Source of the DNA: Cristatella mucedo
Taxonomy: Eukaryota; Bryozoa; Phylactolaemata; Cristatellidae
Assembly (NCBI GenBank): GCA_009760855.2
Contig: WPIO01000064.1
Span: 1,813,501 to 1,877,500, forward strand
Reading direction: 5' to 3'
Length of the DNA: 64,000 bases
Positions 32,190 to 44,365 of this stretch are shown in pieces. Made by a program: the position numbers and the translations under genes. Positions within the stretch are counted from its first letter, which is position 1. Each line of letters begins with the position of its first letter. The notes under the pieces were generated by a model. The model searched no databases. It was given only the letters and a program-made list of their open reading frames with translations, and was not told where the DNA came from.

Positions 32190-33406
32190 GAGAGGCACAA
32201 CCAAACGACCCGAGTTAGAATGTATCTCCGTCTATAACTCCACAAAGTCATAAAGACCATGTGGGTGTCACGCAGGAGAGTTTTGTATAGCGCACTCACT
32301 GCTTAAGCGGCTTTCGGTACGCATTCGGTAGCCAACAGACTTCGTCTCACGCAACAAAGAGAAAGTGGGAAGCATAGCAGAGTCAGGAGAGCAGTTTAGG
32401 TAGTGAGTAGCATAGAAGTAGCAGCTCAGGATCGCTGAAAAGGATGTGCCATAGTCGGAAATAGGAGAGTAGTTGTCGTTGCGTAAGAATTGTGGAAGCG
32501 AGTTCCACAGTCTAGGACCTGCAGAGCTAAAGCTTCTGTCGCCAACTCTGTTTAAGCGGAGGAATGGGACAGCTAATGTATTGTCCACACAGGGCTTGAG
32601 GGCGCGAACAGGCTGAAACTGATGCAGCACTTCAGCTAGGTATGGAGGAGCCAAGCCGTGGCGGGCCTTGTGGGTCAGCGTAAGAACTTTGCTCTGTATT
32701 CTTGCTCAACCGGCAACCATCCTAGCTCTTTCAGCAAAGGAGACACGTGCTCAAACCGCTGGGACTTGAAGACTAGCCTTGCAGCCATATTCATTGTCCG
32801 CTGTAGTGGCATAATAGCTTTCTTTGGCAGCCCAGCCAAAAGGGAATTACAATAATCAAGCCGAGACAGAACTAAAGAGCTAGTTAACTGTTTTACATGC
32901 CACTGTGAGAGACAGCTCCTAATCTTGGATAGAGACCGAATGTGATGGCTAGCTGAAGAGGCAGACTTCTGAATGAAGCTTTTGAAATTGAGGCAGCTGT
33001 TGAACAAGACACCTTAATTTCGAGCACGTGGTGATGGTCGCACAATAGCATCACGAACAGCAAAGCCTTTTAATCCAGCCACACGCTTAGGGTGTCCTAT
33101 GAGCAGCAGTTCGGTTTTATCATCATTTAATTTCAGGAAGATTTCCGACATCCAGGATCGAATATCGGCAAGGCAAGCATTCAGTTTCTCAGTTGCCGCA
33201 GCAGATTCCGACGGTTTGAATGACAAATACAACTGAGTATCGTCAGCATACAAGTTAGAGTTAGAGCAGCGAGTGGTGCTATGAACGACCTGATTTAGAA
33301 GAATTTCAGACGTTTTAAGTGTAGTTTGCAGTGGCAGAAAATATTTCATCTGAAATCTTTCCTTTTTCTTACACAAATGCCAGGATTGGTCATGTTTTAG
33401 ATGCAA
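32190..33406 (-). mobile_element. L2-B LINE, longest and best-preserved copy
   Basis: On the minus strand, in order: YADDTQLYLSFKPSESAAAT with SEIFLKLNDDKTELLLIGHP (RT catalytic block); RSCLSQWHVKQLTSSLVLSR and LDYCNSLLAGLPKKAI (thumb); ELGWLPVEQ; a frameshift; PPYLAEVLHQFQPVRAL; GPRLWNSLPQFLRNDNY; then the 3' end with AAAACTCTCCTGCGTGACAC and GGAGATACATT. The N-terminal RT half and endonuclease are absent. At least one stop and one frameshift make it inactive. Confidence 0.92.
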
Positions 33407-33654
33407 ATTATATGCTGAGAAGTCAGGCTTAACAGTTGTCTTTCAAAATTTAAAAAGCAGATGATGGTAGCTTGCTTCAAACTATTACTAGCATTAGACA
33501 GCTCAGCCGCTACATTAAGTAAATACTCTTTAAAGGTAAATTCAAAGAAAATATTGAGAAGATTGGTTGAGCAATCTAATAAGTGTTTCCTGGACCATTA
33601 AAAATGACAGTTTTTAAAATTAGACCTGAAATTTCGAATTGTATTTAAAATTTG
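33407..33654. other. Unassigned
   Basis: AT-rich, nothing recognised. Confidence 0.35.
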
Positions 33655-33740
33655 ACCTATCTCTCTCCCTCTCTCTCTCTCCCTCTCTCCCCCTCACCAT
33701 CCCTCTCTTTCTCTCTCTTTCCCTCTCTCTCCCACCTAAT
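33655..33740. repeat. (CT)n-rich tract
   Basis: Imperfect CTCTCTCCCTCT-type pyrimidine run. Confidence 0.9.
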
Positions 33741-34009
33741 TCTCTTGGGTGTTACAGCACGGTAATGAGTATTTAGGTTCAACAGTAATTACACATTTAC
33801 TTATACACTAGGCTTGAGCACAACCAAGTGTAATGTGTCAAATTTTCTGCTCTTAAATGGGAGTTCAAAATATAGGCAAGAATGCCTACAATAATACCTG
33901 CTTGCTCGTGCGCAAAAGATCGTGTTACCAAATTTGTGTGCTTCGTTCCCTGCATTAGCTTCCGACTCGGCGAAGTGGACAGTTGGCATTTCGCGTAATA
34001 TCCGGTCTC

Positions 34010-36849
<2,840 letters not shown>

Positions 36850-37015
36850 AAAAGTGGCGGGGGAGCGGTGCGTCGGGGGAGAGCGGAGCGGTGCGTCGGG
36901 GGAGAGCGGAGCGCATCGACGGGGGAGCGGAGCGCAGCGACGGGGGAGCGGGGCGCAGCGACGGGGGAGCGGTGCGTCGGGGGAGAGCGGAGCGCAGCGA
37001 CGGGAGCGGAGCGCT
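36850..37015. repeat. GC-rich minisatellite (GGGGGAGCGG.GCG units)
   Basis: Repeats of GGGGGAG(AGC)GG(A/T)GCG(CAGCGAC/TC), unit length 18-23 bp, about 8 copies with variants. Translated either way it gives artefactual repeats. Confidence 0.85.
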
Positions 37016-39004
37016 AGCCTCGTCTCCGTCCTGCAGGGCGCGACCCGCGCCGCTCGGCGAGCAGCGAGCGACTCGCGGCGATCCGAGCGGCCGGGCGCGC
37101 GCGGCGGGCGGGCGGGTGGGCGGTCCGTAGAGCGGCGCGGCGCAGCTGCCGACTTTCTTGCGGCGAAGGGTGTTGAAGGGCTGATTGTACGAGCGACCGC
37201 AAGAGCCCGAACAAATGGCTCCGGAGAGGAGTTGACCTTGAAAAGGCGTCGTCGGTAGCTCTCGTCGGTCGGCGAGAGTACTCGGCGTGTCCGAACCGAT
37301 CGAGCCTGGCCGCTCCCGGCCTCCCGCAGAATAAGGCAGTCCGCCGTTGCCAGCGCACGACGGAAGGCGCGGCGGCGGCTAGCGCCACGGCGGCCGCACG
37401 CTCTGGCGAATCTCTCGCGCAGCACACGCGGCGGCGGCGGCGAGCTTCGCGGAGCCGCCGCCGCGCTCTGCACGCCTCGGCCTGACGCCAAAGCTGACTC
37501 GCGGGAAACGAACGGCAGAGCGCAGGATGAGCCGCAGCCTACGCTTGGCGGCAGCGGCGCGGCGGCGGCGTAGCTCGGAGGCCAGAAGAAGCCCGCGCAC
37601 CCGTCGCCGGTTCGCCGCCGCCGCCGCGCAGCAGCGTTCCTCCGTTCACGCGAAGCAGCACGGCGGCGGCGGCGGCGATCCTTAGCGGCCCAGCACGAAG
37701 TGCGAGCGACGACCGCTAGAACGGCAGATCGCCGATGAGTGCGGAGCATGACGTGAACGACGCCGACGTGCAAGGGATGTCGCAGACGTCGCTCGCCGAA
37801 TGTCTTGGCTCGTCTAAAAATAAAAGCCGCAGCAGCTTTCGCTCTCTGCCGCACGCTCGCTAGACGCACTAGACGAAGGTCTAGCGCCGCCGCGTCTGGC
37901 TCTCGCGCGCGAGCGCGAAAGTCCAGCGTCGCCGTTGCGGCGGCCGCTCCGTGCGGCGCCTCCGCCCTCGGCGAGCAGTGCGGTGCCTCTGCCCGCCCCG
38001 CCCCGCCCGCAAGCCGCGGTCTATTCCCCCTCGCCTCCGCAGTCGCCACGTGTCACTCGCGTCAGCCAACCGCGCCAGCTCGAGAGGCGAGCGATGCGCC
38101 GCCGCCTGCGCCGCCGCCTCCGCTGCCGGCGGCGTGGCTCGCCGCCCGCTACGGCGACGGCGGAGGCAGCAGCAGCAGCCGCAGTGGCGCTCCGCGACGG
38201 GCTTGCACGGCGCATCCGTCGCGCTAGCTCCTCTTTCCGCACTTCCGTCTGCCACCGACCACTTCTTTCGAAGCAGGCTTCCGCGACCAGGGCTCGCTCG
38301 CTGAGCGACAATGCAGGTCCTGACCTCTGCGCCCGCCGCCGCCGCCGCGTCTCCGTCGTTTCGCCGGACCGCCCGACGCCTCGGCCGGCCGGCCGGCGGT
38401 CTGCTGCCCCGCATCGGCAGCGCGGCGCGCTCCGGAGAGGCAGTTGAGAGCGGCTGCGACGCGCTCCTACGCTGGCCGCGCGGCGAGCGATGCGCCGCAC
38501 TCGTCCGCGCGGGCAGACGAGTTTGACTTTTTCTCGCCGCGAGCACTCATTCGCTCTGCATCCTGCGCGCTCGCCGCGAGCGCCGCCGCAGCACTGGTCC
38601 GAGCGGAGCTTCGCTGCCTTCGCGTCAGCGCTACGCTCGGCGACGCGTCAGCTTGGCGAGATCGCTCCAGCGCCGCCACCGCCGCCGTCGCCACCGCCGC
38701 CGCCCAGCGGCCGGCGCTCTGCCTAAGCGCCCGCTGGCGAACCGCCGAGCGCTGCGCCGGCCCGCTCCGCGCCGCCGCCGGTCCTCGCTAGTACGCCCAG
38801 TTTTGACGCCCGACTTCGCCTCGTGCGCTCGCGCCACCTCTTCCTCTCCCCCGCCCCCCTCCTCGGCCCACCGCCGGCGGCCCGCAGGCCCGGTGCGGGA
38901 GAGCAATTTCCGGCGGCGGCTTGTGGCGAGCACATTGCGGCTGACTAGTGTCGGGGCGGGGATAGGGCAGGTGGGTGGGTTGGACTAAGCTGGGTCGGTC
39001 GCGC
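37016..39004. other. CpG-rich SoxE upstream domain
   Basis: Extremely GC-rich, with (GCC)n/(GGC)n runs. The 437-codon minus frame at 36736-38049 and others overlap on several frames at once and show only Arg/Ala/Ser bias. I treat them as shadows. It probably holds the SoxE 5' regulatory DNA and 5' UTR. Confidence 0.45.
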
Positions 39005-39040
39005 CACGTGACTTCGCGGAAGCCGGAGCCAGCATAAATG
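39005..39040 (+). promoter_or_regulatory. Possible SoxE core promoter: CACGTG E-box and CATAAATG
   Basis: CACGTG lies at 39005-39010 and a TATA-like CATAAATG at 39033-39040, about 50 nt before the first in-frame ATG. That leaves a very short 5' UTR, so a start further upstream is also possible. Confidence 0.3.
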
Positions 39041-39090
39041 CGCCGCGCCGCCGTCGCTCGGGCAGTGGCTCGCGTCGATTCCGTAAACCG

Positions 39091-39491
39091 GTGGAGCGAC
39101 TCGCATTAGCCGACGACGACGACGACGAAATGCTGCCGAGCGCAATGGACATCGGCGCCGACGGCGCGCCGCCGGCGCGCGCCTCCAGCCCAGACGACGG
39201 CGGCGCCTCGAGTCCGTCGACGCGCTCCTGCTCGCCGTTCAGCAGCGGCGGCGAGGGCGGCGGCAGCGACATACAGACGGCCGTCTCGCAGGTGCTCAAG
39301 GGATACGACTGGACGCTCGTGCCCATGCCATCGCGCGCGGCCGCCGCCGCCGCCGAGAGTCGAAAGCAGCACATCAAGAGGCCGATGAACGCCTTCATGG
39401 TCTGGGCGCAGGCGGCGCGCCGCAAGCTCGCCGACCAGTATCCAAACCTGCACAACGCCGAGCTGAGCAAGACGCTCGGAAGGCTGTGGAA
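39091..39491 (+). CDS. SoxE: SoxE exon 1: dimerisation motif and first part of HMG box
   Basis: Encodes residues 1-133 of a SoxE (Sox8/9/10 class) transcription factor, plus two bases of codon 134. After an acidic start ([14 protein letters not shown]) and a Ser/Pro/Gly region comes [20 protein letters not shown] (residues 63-82), nearly identical to the SoxE-specific dimerisation motif. The HMG box follows from residue 94: [20 protein letters not shown], then [24 protein letters not shown] and [14 protein letters not shown] are SoxE signatures. The donor GGAA|GTGAGT splits codon 134 in phase 2, at the same place as intron 1 of vertebrate Sox9. A second in-frame ATG at 39130 (MLPSAMD) is an alternative start. 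SoxE proteins bind paired AACAAT-like sites in the nucleus, often as dimers. Confidence 0.96.
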
Positions 39492-39852
39492 GTGAGTGGC
39501 TCCGATCGGCTGCGCTCGCTCGCTCGCGCTCCGGCGGCTCCCACGACGGTGCGCGCTCCGGCGGCGCCCGCAGAGCGAGCGGCTCCGCAGCGAAGCGTGC
39601 GACGATGCGGCTCGGCGCCCGTGCGCTCTTGCTCCGCTTGTGTGCGTGCGTGCGTGCGTCTCTCTCGCTCGGTTTCTTGCACTCCTCCGCCTCGTCGTCG
39701 TCGTCTTCTAAGCGTCGAAGAAAGCCGGCGCTGTCTGTCGCTCGCTCGCGACGCAACGCGACCCCCTTCTACCCGGGACGCTCGCCGCCTTTTACGGCGC
39801 GCTGAACCGCCACGCTTTGCTCTAAGTGCCGGCGCCCCCTCCTGCGCTCCAG
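39492..39852 (+). other. SoxE: SoxE intron (phase 2, within HMG box)
   Basis: A 361-nt intron with donor GTGAGT and acceptor CTCCTGCGCTCCAG. It is GC-rich, so open frames run through it (for example 39486-40349), but the HMG box only becomes continuous if it is removed. Confidence 0.93.
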
Positions 39853-40882
39853 ATTACTCAAGGACGACGCCCGAAGGCCTTTCGTCGAGGAGGCGGAGCG
39901 CCTGCGGCTGCAGCACAAGCGCGACTACCCCGACTACAAGTACCAGCCGCGACGCAAGCCCAAGCAGAAGCTCGGCGGCGCCGGCACCTCCGCCGCCGCC
40001 GCCGCCGCAGCCTCGCAGGAGCCAGCCGCCGGCCGCGCTAGCACCGACGTGGGACGCGGCGGCGGCCCAGCCAGTGGCGGCGGCGCCCTCGCCGAGACGC
40101 CTCGATTCGCAGGCGTCTACAAGACGGAAAGCCTGCCCGCCGCCGCCGCCGCAGCTGAGCAGACGCGGAGGGACGACTGCGAGGCGATGGCCGACGCTCT
40201 CACCCCTGCCGCCAGGCACGCGAGCGCCTACAGATGCCAGGCGGCGGCGGCGAGCGGTCGCTACTCGCCGTCCGGCGGCGACGCGACCGCTAGCGGCGCT
40301 TACTGCGCCTATCCGTTCGAAAGCTCGGAGTCACAGCAGCAGCAGCTGATGCGATCCTTCGCTGCGCCCGCACCGGGCGGACTCGCGTCGCCGCCGTCTT
40401 CGTCGCTGGCCATCGAGCAATTCGACGACGAAGAGCTCGACCAGTACCTGCCCTGCGAGCGGTCGCAGCAGCAGCAGCAGCAGCACGCCGCTTTCGACGC
40501 CGCGTCGGCGCTCAGCTGGCTGTCGGCCCGGCCGGGCTACTACGGCGGCTACGCCACCGCCGCCGCCGCAGTGCCAGCTCCGTCCGTCGACCGGAGGCCG
40601 GAAGCGTGGCACGCGCCTGTCGACTATTATCGGCTGCCGACGGCGGCCGCGGCTGCTCTCAGCTGCTCCGCCGCCGCCTCGGCCTCGAACTTGTGCGCCG
40701 GCAGCCAGCCGATGGCCGTCGCCAGCGGCGGCGGCGGCGTTCCGTACGCGCCACTTTGCGACTCGCCCGACGATTACTACGCGGCCGTCGGCCGGGAGCT
40801 GGGCGCGGCGGGCGCGATGCCTGCCGGCGACAGCGCTTTGGACTACTGGCTGTCGTCGATGGGTCGAGAGCTGCGCTACTGA
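39853..40882 (+). CDS. SoxE: SoxE exon 2: rest of HMG box, transactivation region, stop
   Basis: The first base completes Lys134. It then reads [20 protein letters not shown] and [19 protein letters not shown] (to residue 173), the end of the HMG box and its basic nuclear signal. The rest is Ala/Gly/Ser-rich with poly-Ala and poly-Gln runs. It contains [10 protein letters not shown] and, at residues 310-324, [15 protein letters not shown]. The latter matches the Sox8/9/10 mid-protein transactivation motif FDVNEFDQYLP and confirms the SoxE class. The stop is TGA at 40880-40882; the full product is about 476 residues, close to the usual SoxE length. The second intron that splits this region in vertebrate SoxE genes is absent. 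The C-terminus is Tyr/Ala-rich and ends SSMGRELRY. Alanine expansion reflects the GC-rich setting. Confidence 0.95.
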
Positions 40883-41004
40883 GCCGACGCCTTACTCTAT
40901 ACATTGGCGTCGCGCCTGCGCTACGAACACCTTTCGCTATGAACACCGTTCGGTGCGATCTATGCATGTTTCTATTGTGGGCTACGAGGATGCATACTTA
41001 TGAT

Positions 41005-41010
41005 ATTAAA
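41005..41010 (+). terminator. Candidate SoxE polyadenylation signal ATTAAA
   Basis: ATTAAA 123 nt after the stop codon, followed by TGT-rich sequence. It is the first such hexamer downstream, and no AATAAA occurs before the (TA)n tract. Confidence 0.45.
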
Positions 41011-41081
41011 TGTCGTTGACCATTCAGCACACACGTTCGCTAATCGCGTTTGCTCTCCGCCTCGTGCTGAAGCTAGTGCTA

Positions 41082-41134
41082 GCTAGTACTATATATACCT
41101 ATATATACTATATATACCTATATATACCTATGCT

Positions 41135-41194
<60 letters not shown>
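41082..41194. repeat. (TA)n tract with TATATACC variants
   Basis: Several TATATACCTA units, then about 30 pure TA dinucleotides. It lies 200 bp past the SoxE stop. Confidence 0.95.
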
Positions 41195-41196
<2 letters not shown>

Positions 41197-41539
41197 CGTG
41201 CTGAAGCTAGTGCGACGACAATCCGCTGGATCGTCGTCAGACTAGCGCGCACGCTTAGATGGCCACGGGCGCCGCCGACGCCGATCTTGCGGTGCCCACG
41301 ATATTCGCGCCGCGCCGAGTGAAAGGGGAAGGGGAGCCGGTACCTAGCCCCGCTCCCACCTCCGCGAGCTCGCCGAGAGGGCGGCTGGCAATGTGAAGGT
41401 CGGTGCCAGGCCGTCGCAGCTCGGCGCCGCTGCGACGCTTTAGAATGCGCGAATCGAATGCCGGGAAGTTTTCACTCGAGAGAAGCGAGGTGCGAGAGGA
41501 GTTTGAATGACGATTCAAGAGGGAAAGCAAGATGGTTTG
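41195..41539. other. Unassigned
   Basis: CpG-rich. The frame at 41255-41551 (minus) has no motif. Confidence 0.35.
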
Positions 41540-41790
41540 AGAGTTACGCATCCCTGTCAGCGGTCCTGAGCTGCTACTTCCATGCTACTCACTACCTCAA
41601 CTGCTCTCCTGACTCTGCTATGCTTCCCACTTTCTCTTGTTTGCGTGAGACGAAGTCTGTTGGCTACCGAATGCGTACCGAAAGCCGCTTAGGCTGTGAG
41701 TGCGCTATACAAAACTCTCCTGCGTAACACTCACAGGGTCTGTATGACTTTGTGAATTACAGACGGAGATACATAATAATATAACATAAT
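41540..41790 (+). mobile_element. L2-B 3' end
   Basis: SLSAVLSCYFHATHYLNCSP and YRMRTESRLG match the L2-B protein end, followed by CTATACAAAACTCTCCTGCG and TTACAGACGGAGATACATAA. Well preserved. Confidence 0.9.
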
Positions 41791-42229
41791 CCTCCCCTGT
41801 GCGATTTAACTCCCCTGACAACACATTTACTGGTATTTCTCAAATACCAATGGAACGATCTGCATGTAAGTTGATAGAAAGAACAAGGGTATCATAAGCT
41901 ATTATTTGGTGTAACCATAGCTGTCATGTTGATCTTTTGATGACTTATAAGAGTAAAGGTCAAGTTTTTCGCACGTCTTCAGCCAAACATGGCTATCTTG
42001 TGAAATAAACAGATTTATTACTATAGTGTACAAATATTTTTGCACACCTTTAGAACTTCTTCGTTCTGAGGCGTATAAGAGGCAGCGTTTACGTTAACAT
42101 CCTGCGGCATTCCGCTCGCATGCTTTCGTTGATCCGCGTGACGGATCGCCGTTGACGTCTAAAAGTTTTCTATATCAACCGCTTTTACAGCTAGCTATGA
42201 AGTTCGAACGCCTCTGCAGCTGGTGACGA
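41791..42229. other. Unassigned
   Basis: AT-rich sequence, no gene or repeat recognised. Confidence 0.35.
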
Positions 42230-42770
42230 ATATGGCTGCAAGGTTAGTCAAAAAATTCACACACAAGTTCAGCTATGTGTATCATTTGCTGAAGGAGCTG
42301 CAATGACTCGCGGTGGATCAACGGAGACAGAGTACAGTTCTTACGCTGATCCACAAGGCCTGCCCGCCGCGGCTTGGCTCATTCATATCAAGCTGAACTG
42401 CTGCAACAGTTTCAGCCTCCTAGTGCCCTCAGACCCTGTATAGACAAAAACATTAGCAGTTCCGTTCTTTCGCCTAAAGACCGTTGTCTTTTACTCTGAA
42501 GGTCCTAGAATGTGGAATCCAGTTCCACAACTTTTACGCAGCTGCATCTATTCGTCTGCTGGCGACTGTGCTGCACATCATTTCTAGTCGCCTTGAGCAG
42601 CTGCTACCTCCACGATGCTCACCTCCTAGACTGCCCTCCCGACTCAGCTACGCTTCTCACTTTCTTTCCACTGCTTGAGATGGAGTCGGCTGGCTACCGA
42701 ATGTGCACCGAAAGCCGCTTTGGCATTGAGCCCGCTATAGAAAACTCGACAATACCCACTTGGGCTATGC
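42230..42770 (+). mobile_element. L2-B ORF2 C-terminal half, decayed
   Basis: Traces in changing frames: NMAAR, TLIHKACPPR, TLKVLECGIQF and DAHLLDCPPDSATLLTF, then ATGTGCACCGAAAGCCGCTT. Same order as the intact part of 32190-33406. The 3' end is lost shortly before the following L2-A tail. Confidence 0.8.
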
Positions 42771-42817
42771 GGCTTCGCGAAGTAGCAGGCGAAGACACAT
42801 TAGATGCTTTCCATTGC

Positions 42818-42868
42818 CTAGAAAGAGATTGAGTTCTCCGAAGGCGCTTTATCGAGTGTATTATTAGT
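42818..42868 (+). mobile_element. L2-A terminal hairpin and tail
   Basis: GCCTAGAAAGAGATTGAG, TTCTCCGAAGGCGCTTTATC and GAGTGTATTATTA. About 50 bp only. Confidence 0.8.
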
Positions 42869-42950
42869 ACGCTCTACCCTCGTTCGCACTCCACTTCCCC
42901 AGCCTCAGCCACTGAAAGCAGAGAAAAAATCGAGACGACGGCCGCCGGAT

Positions 42951-43140
42951 CGCAAACCGGACTATCGACGGACCGGACGGACCGCAAACCGGACCATCAA
43001 CGGACCGGACGGACCGCAAACCGGACTATCGACGGACCGGACGAACCGCAAACTGGACCATTGACGGACCGGACGGACCGCAAACCGGACCATCGACGGA
43101 CCGGACGGACCGCAAACCGGACCATCGACCGGACGGACCG
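42951..43140. repeat. 32-bp minisatellite, about 6 copies
   Basis: Unit CGCAAACCGGACCATCGACG followed by GACCGGACGGAC, with single-base variants (CTATCGAC, CATCAAC, CATTGAC) and one shortened last unit. Confidence 0.93.
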
Positions 43141-44032
43141 CGCGCCATCGACTGACGTAGGCGCCGGGTCGATTGGGCGCAGCCTAGCGTCGACTTTAGC
43201 GGCACTGCGGTGCGTCAGCTGCAGCCAGCGGCCCCGACCTTGTCCCTCTCTGCGGCAGTGCCGCATGCGGCACTGCCGCCGCGAAGCTACGACATTCGGC
43301 TGCTAACGCGGACCGGAGCTCGGCGAGCTCGGTGGCCCCGTCCGCGGCAGAAGGCGAGAACTGCGTCGCCGCGCGCGCGGAACTCAGGGCCAGCAGCTCC
43401 GGAGGTCCGGCGAGTCGAAGGAGCGGCGGAAGTGACGCGTGGCGGGAACCGGCGCGTAGCGCTGGCGTCTCTGCGAGAGAGCCCGCTGCGCGGCGCATCT
43501 TCGCCGCCTTTGCGCGCGCGCGCTCTCGCTCGCCCGCTCGCGAAGGACGATCCGCTTGTACGCCGAAGCGACGACTGAGCGGCTGCGTAGAATGCTGCTG
43601 CCGCGCCAGCGAAATCCCGCTACACGGCGCGCGAGAAAGCCGCCGCCGCCACCGCCGCCGGACGCAGCCGCCGGAGGCCGCGGGCTGCGGTTGAGCTAGC
43701 CGCGGAAGTCGCGGCTAGATGGCTACGAGAAGCTGACGAAGCTTGGATTTCTGAGAGTTGCGCATCTCTTATTGTCGCAGCAGCTGCGGCGCGATGGCCG
43801 TGCAACGGTGGGAGCGGATCGGCCATCGCTGAATTATGTATGTACGGCCTTTTATTGGGCAGCCGCCCGTCGACGTCTGCTTACGACCTCGCGGTTTGAT
43901 GTACATTTATTGCTGCATTTATTCTTCGATAAATATGTGCAATGGCCGAGGGGAAGTGCGCCGAGGGGGGCGGTGGCTGTACAGTTGTCTAGACCGCGCC
44001 CGTGCAAGAGCGCGTTGGCTAAAGCGTGCTAT

Positions 44033-44034
<2 letters not shown>
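43141..44034. other. GC-rich, unassigned
   Basis: CpG-dense sequence with motif-free frames in all phases. Confidence 0.35.

Positions 44035-44072
<38 letters not shown>
44035..44072. repeat. (CT)n microsatellite
   Basis: About 18 units. Confidence 0.95.
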
Positions 44073-44076
<4 letters not shown>

Positions 44077-44109
44077 AGAAAAAGAATTTGAACAAGCATA
44101 TATACACTA

Positions 44110-44365
44110 GCCGGCGGTGCCCTGTCCTGCCGGGGTCGAGCGTGCTACCCGGACCTTCCGGTTCAGGAACTGGGACTGCACGGCTTCCGGGCCGGTAATG
44201 GCGTCGGAGACGCAGTGCTGCCTCAAAGCCGTCCTCTCCGAGCGTGTGGGATACCGATTTCGGCCAGGCAAGCTTCATTGTCTGGCCACCAGCTGCCGAG
44301 AGCCCCGACCACGAAGGGCCTCACCACTGCCGACCGGTAGCCAGCTGTCAGGAAAGACCGAGCAA
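44110..44365 (-). mobile_element. Non-LTR retrotransposon scrap with VVGALGSW motif
   Basis: On the minus strand it reads AVVRPFVVGALGSWWPDNEA and CLAEIGIPHARR, then after a frameshift LRQHCVSDAITGPEAVQSQF. A 'VVGALGSWDP.N...L..LGI' string near the C-terminus is typical of R2/NeSL-like retrotransposon proteins, which sets it apart from the L2 copies here. It ends at a stop (TAG) near 44110, followed by AT-rich sequence. Confidence 0.5.

Noticed and set aside
39486-40349. 287-codon plus frame running through the SoxE intron and exon 2 in another frame
   Set aside because: The HMG box and the FD..E.DQYLP motif lie in the other frame. This one is a GC-rich shadow.
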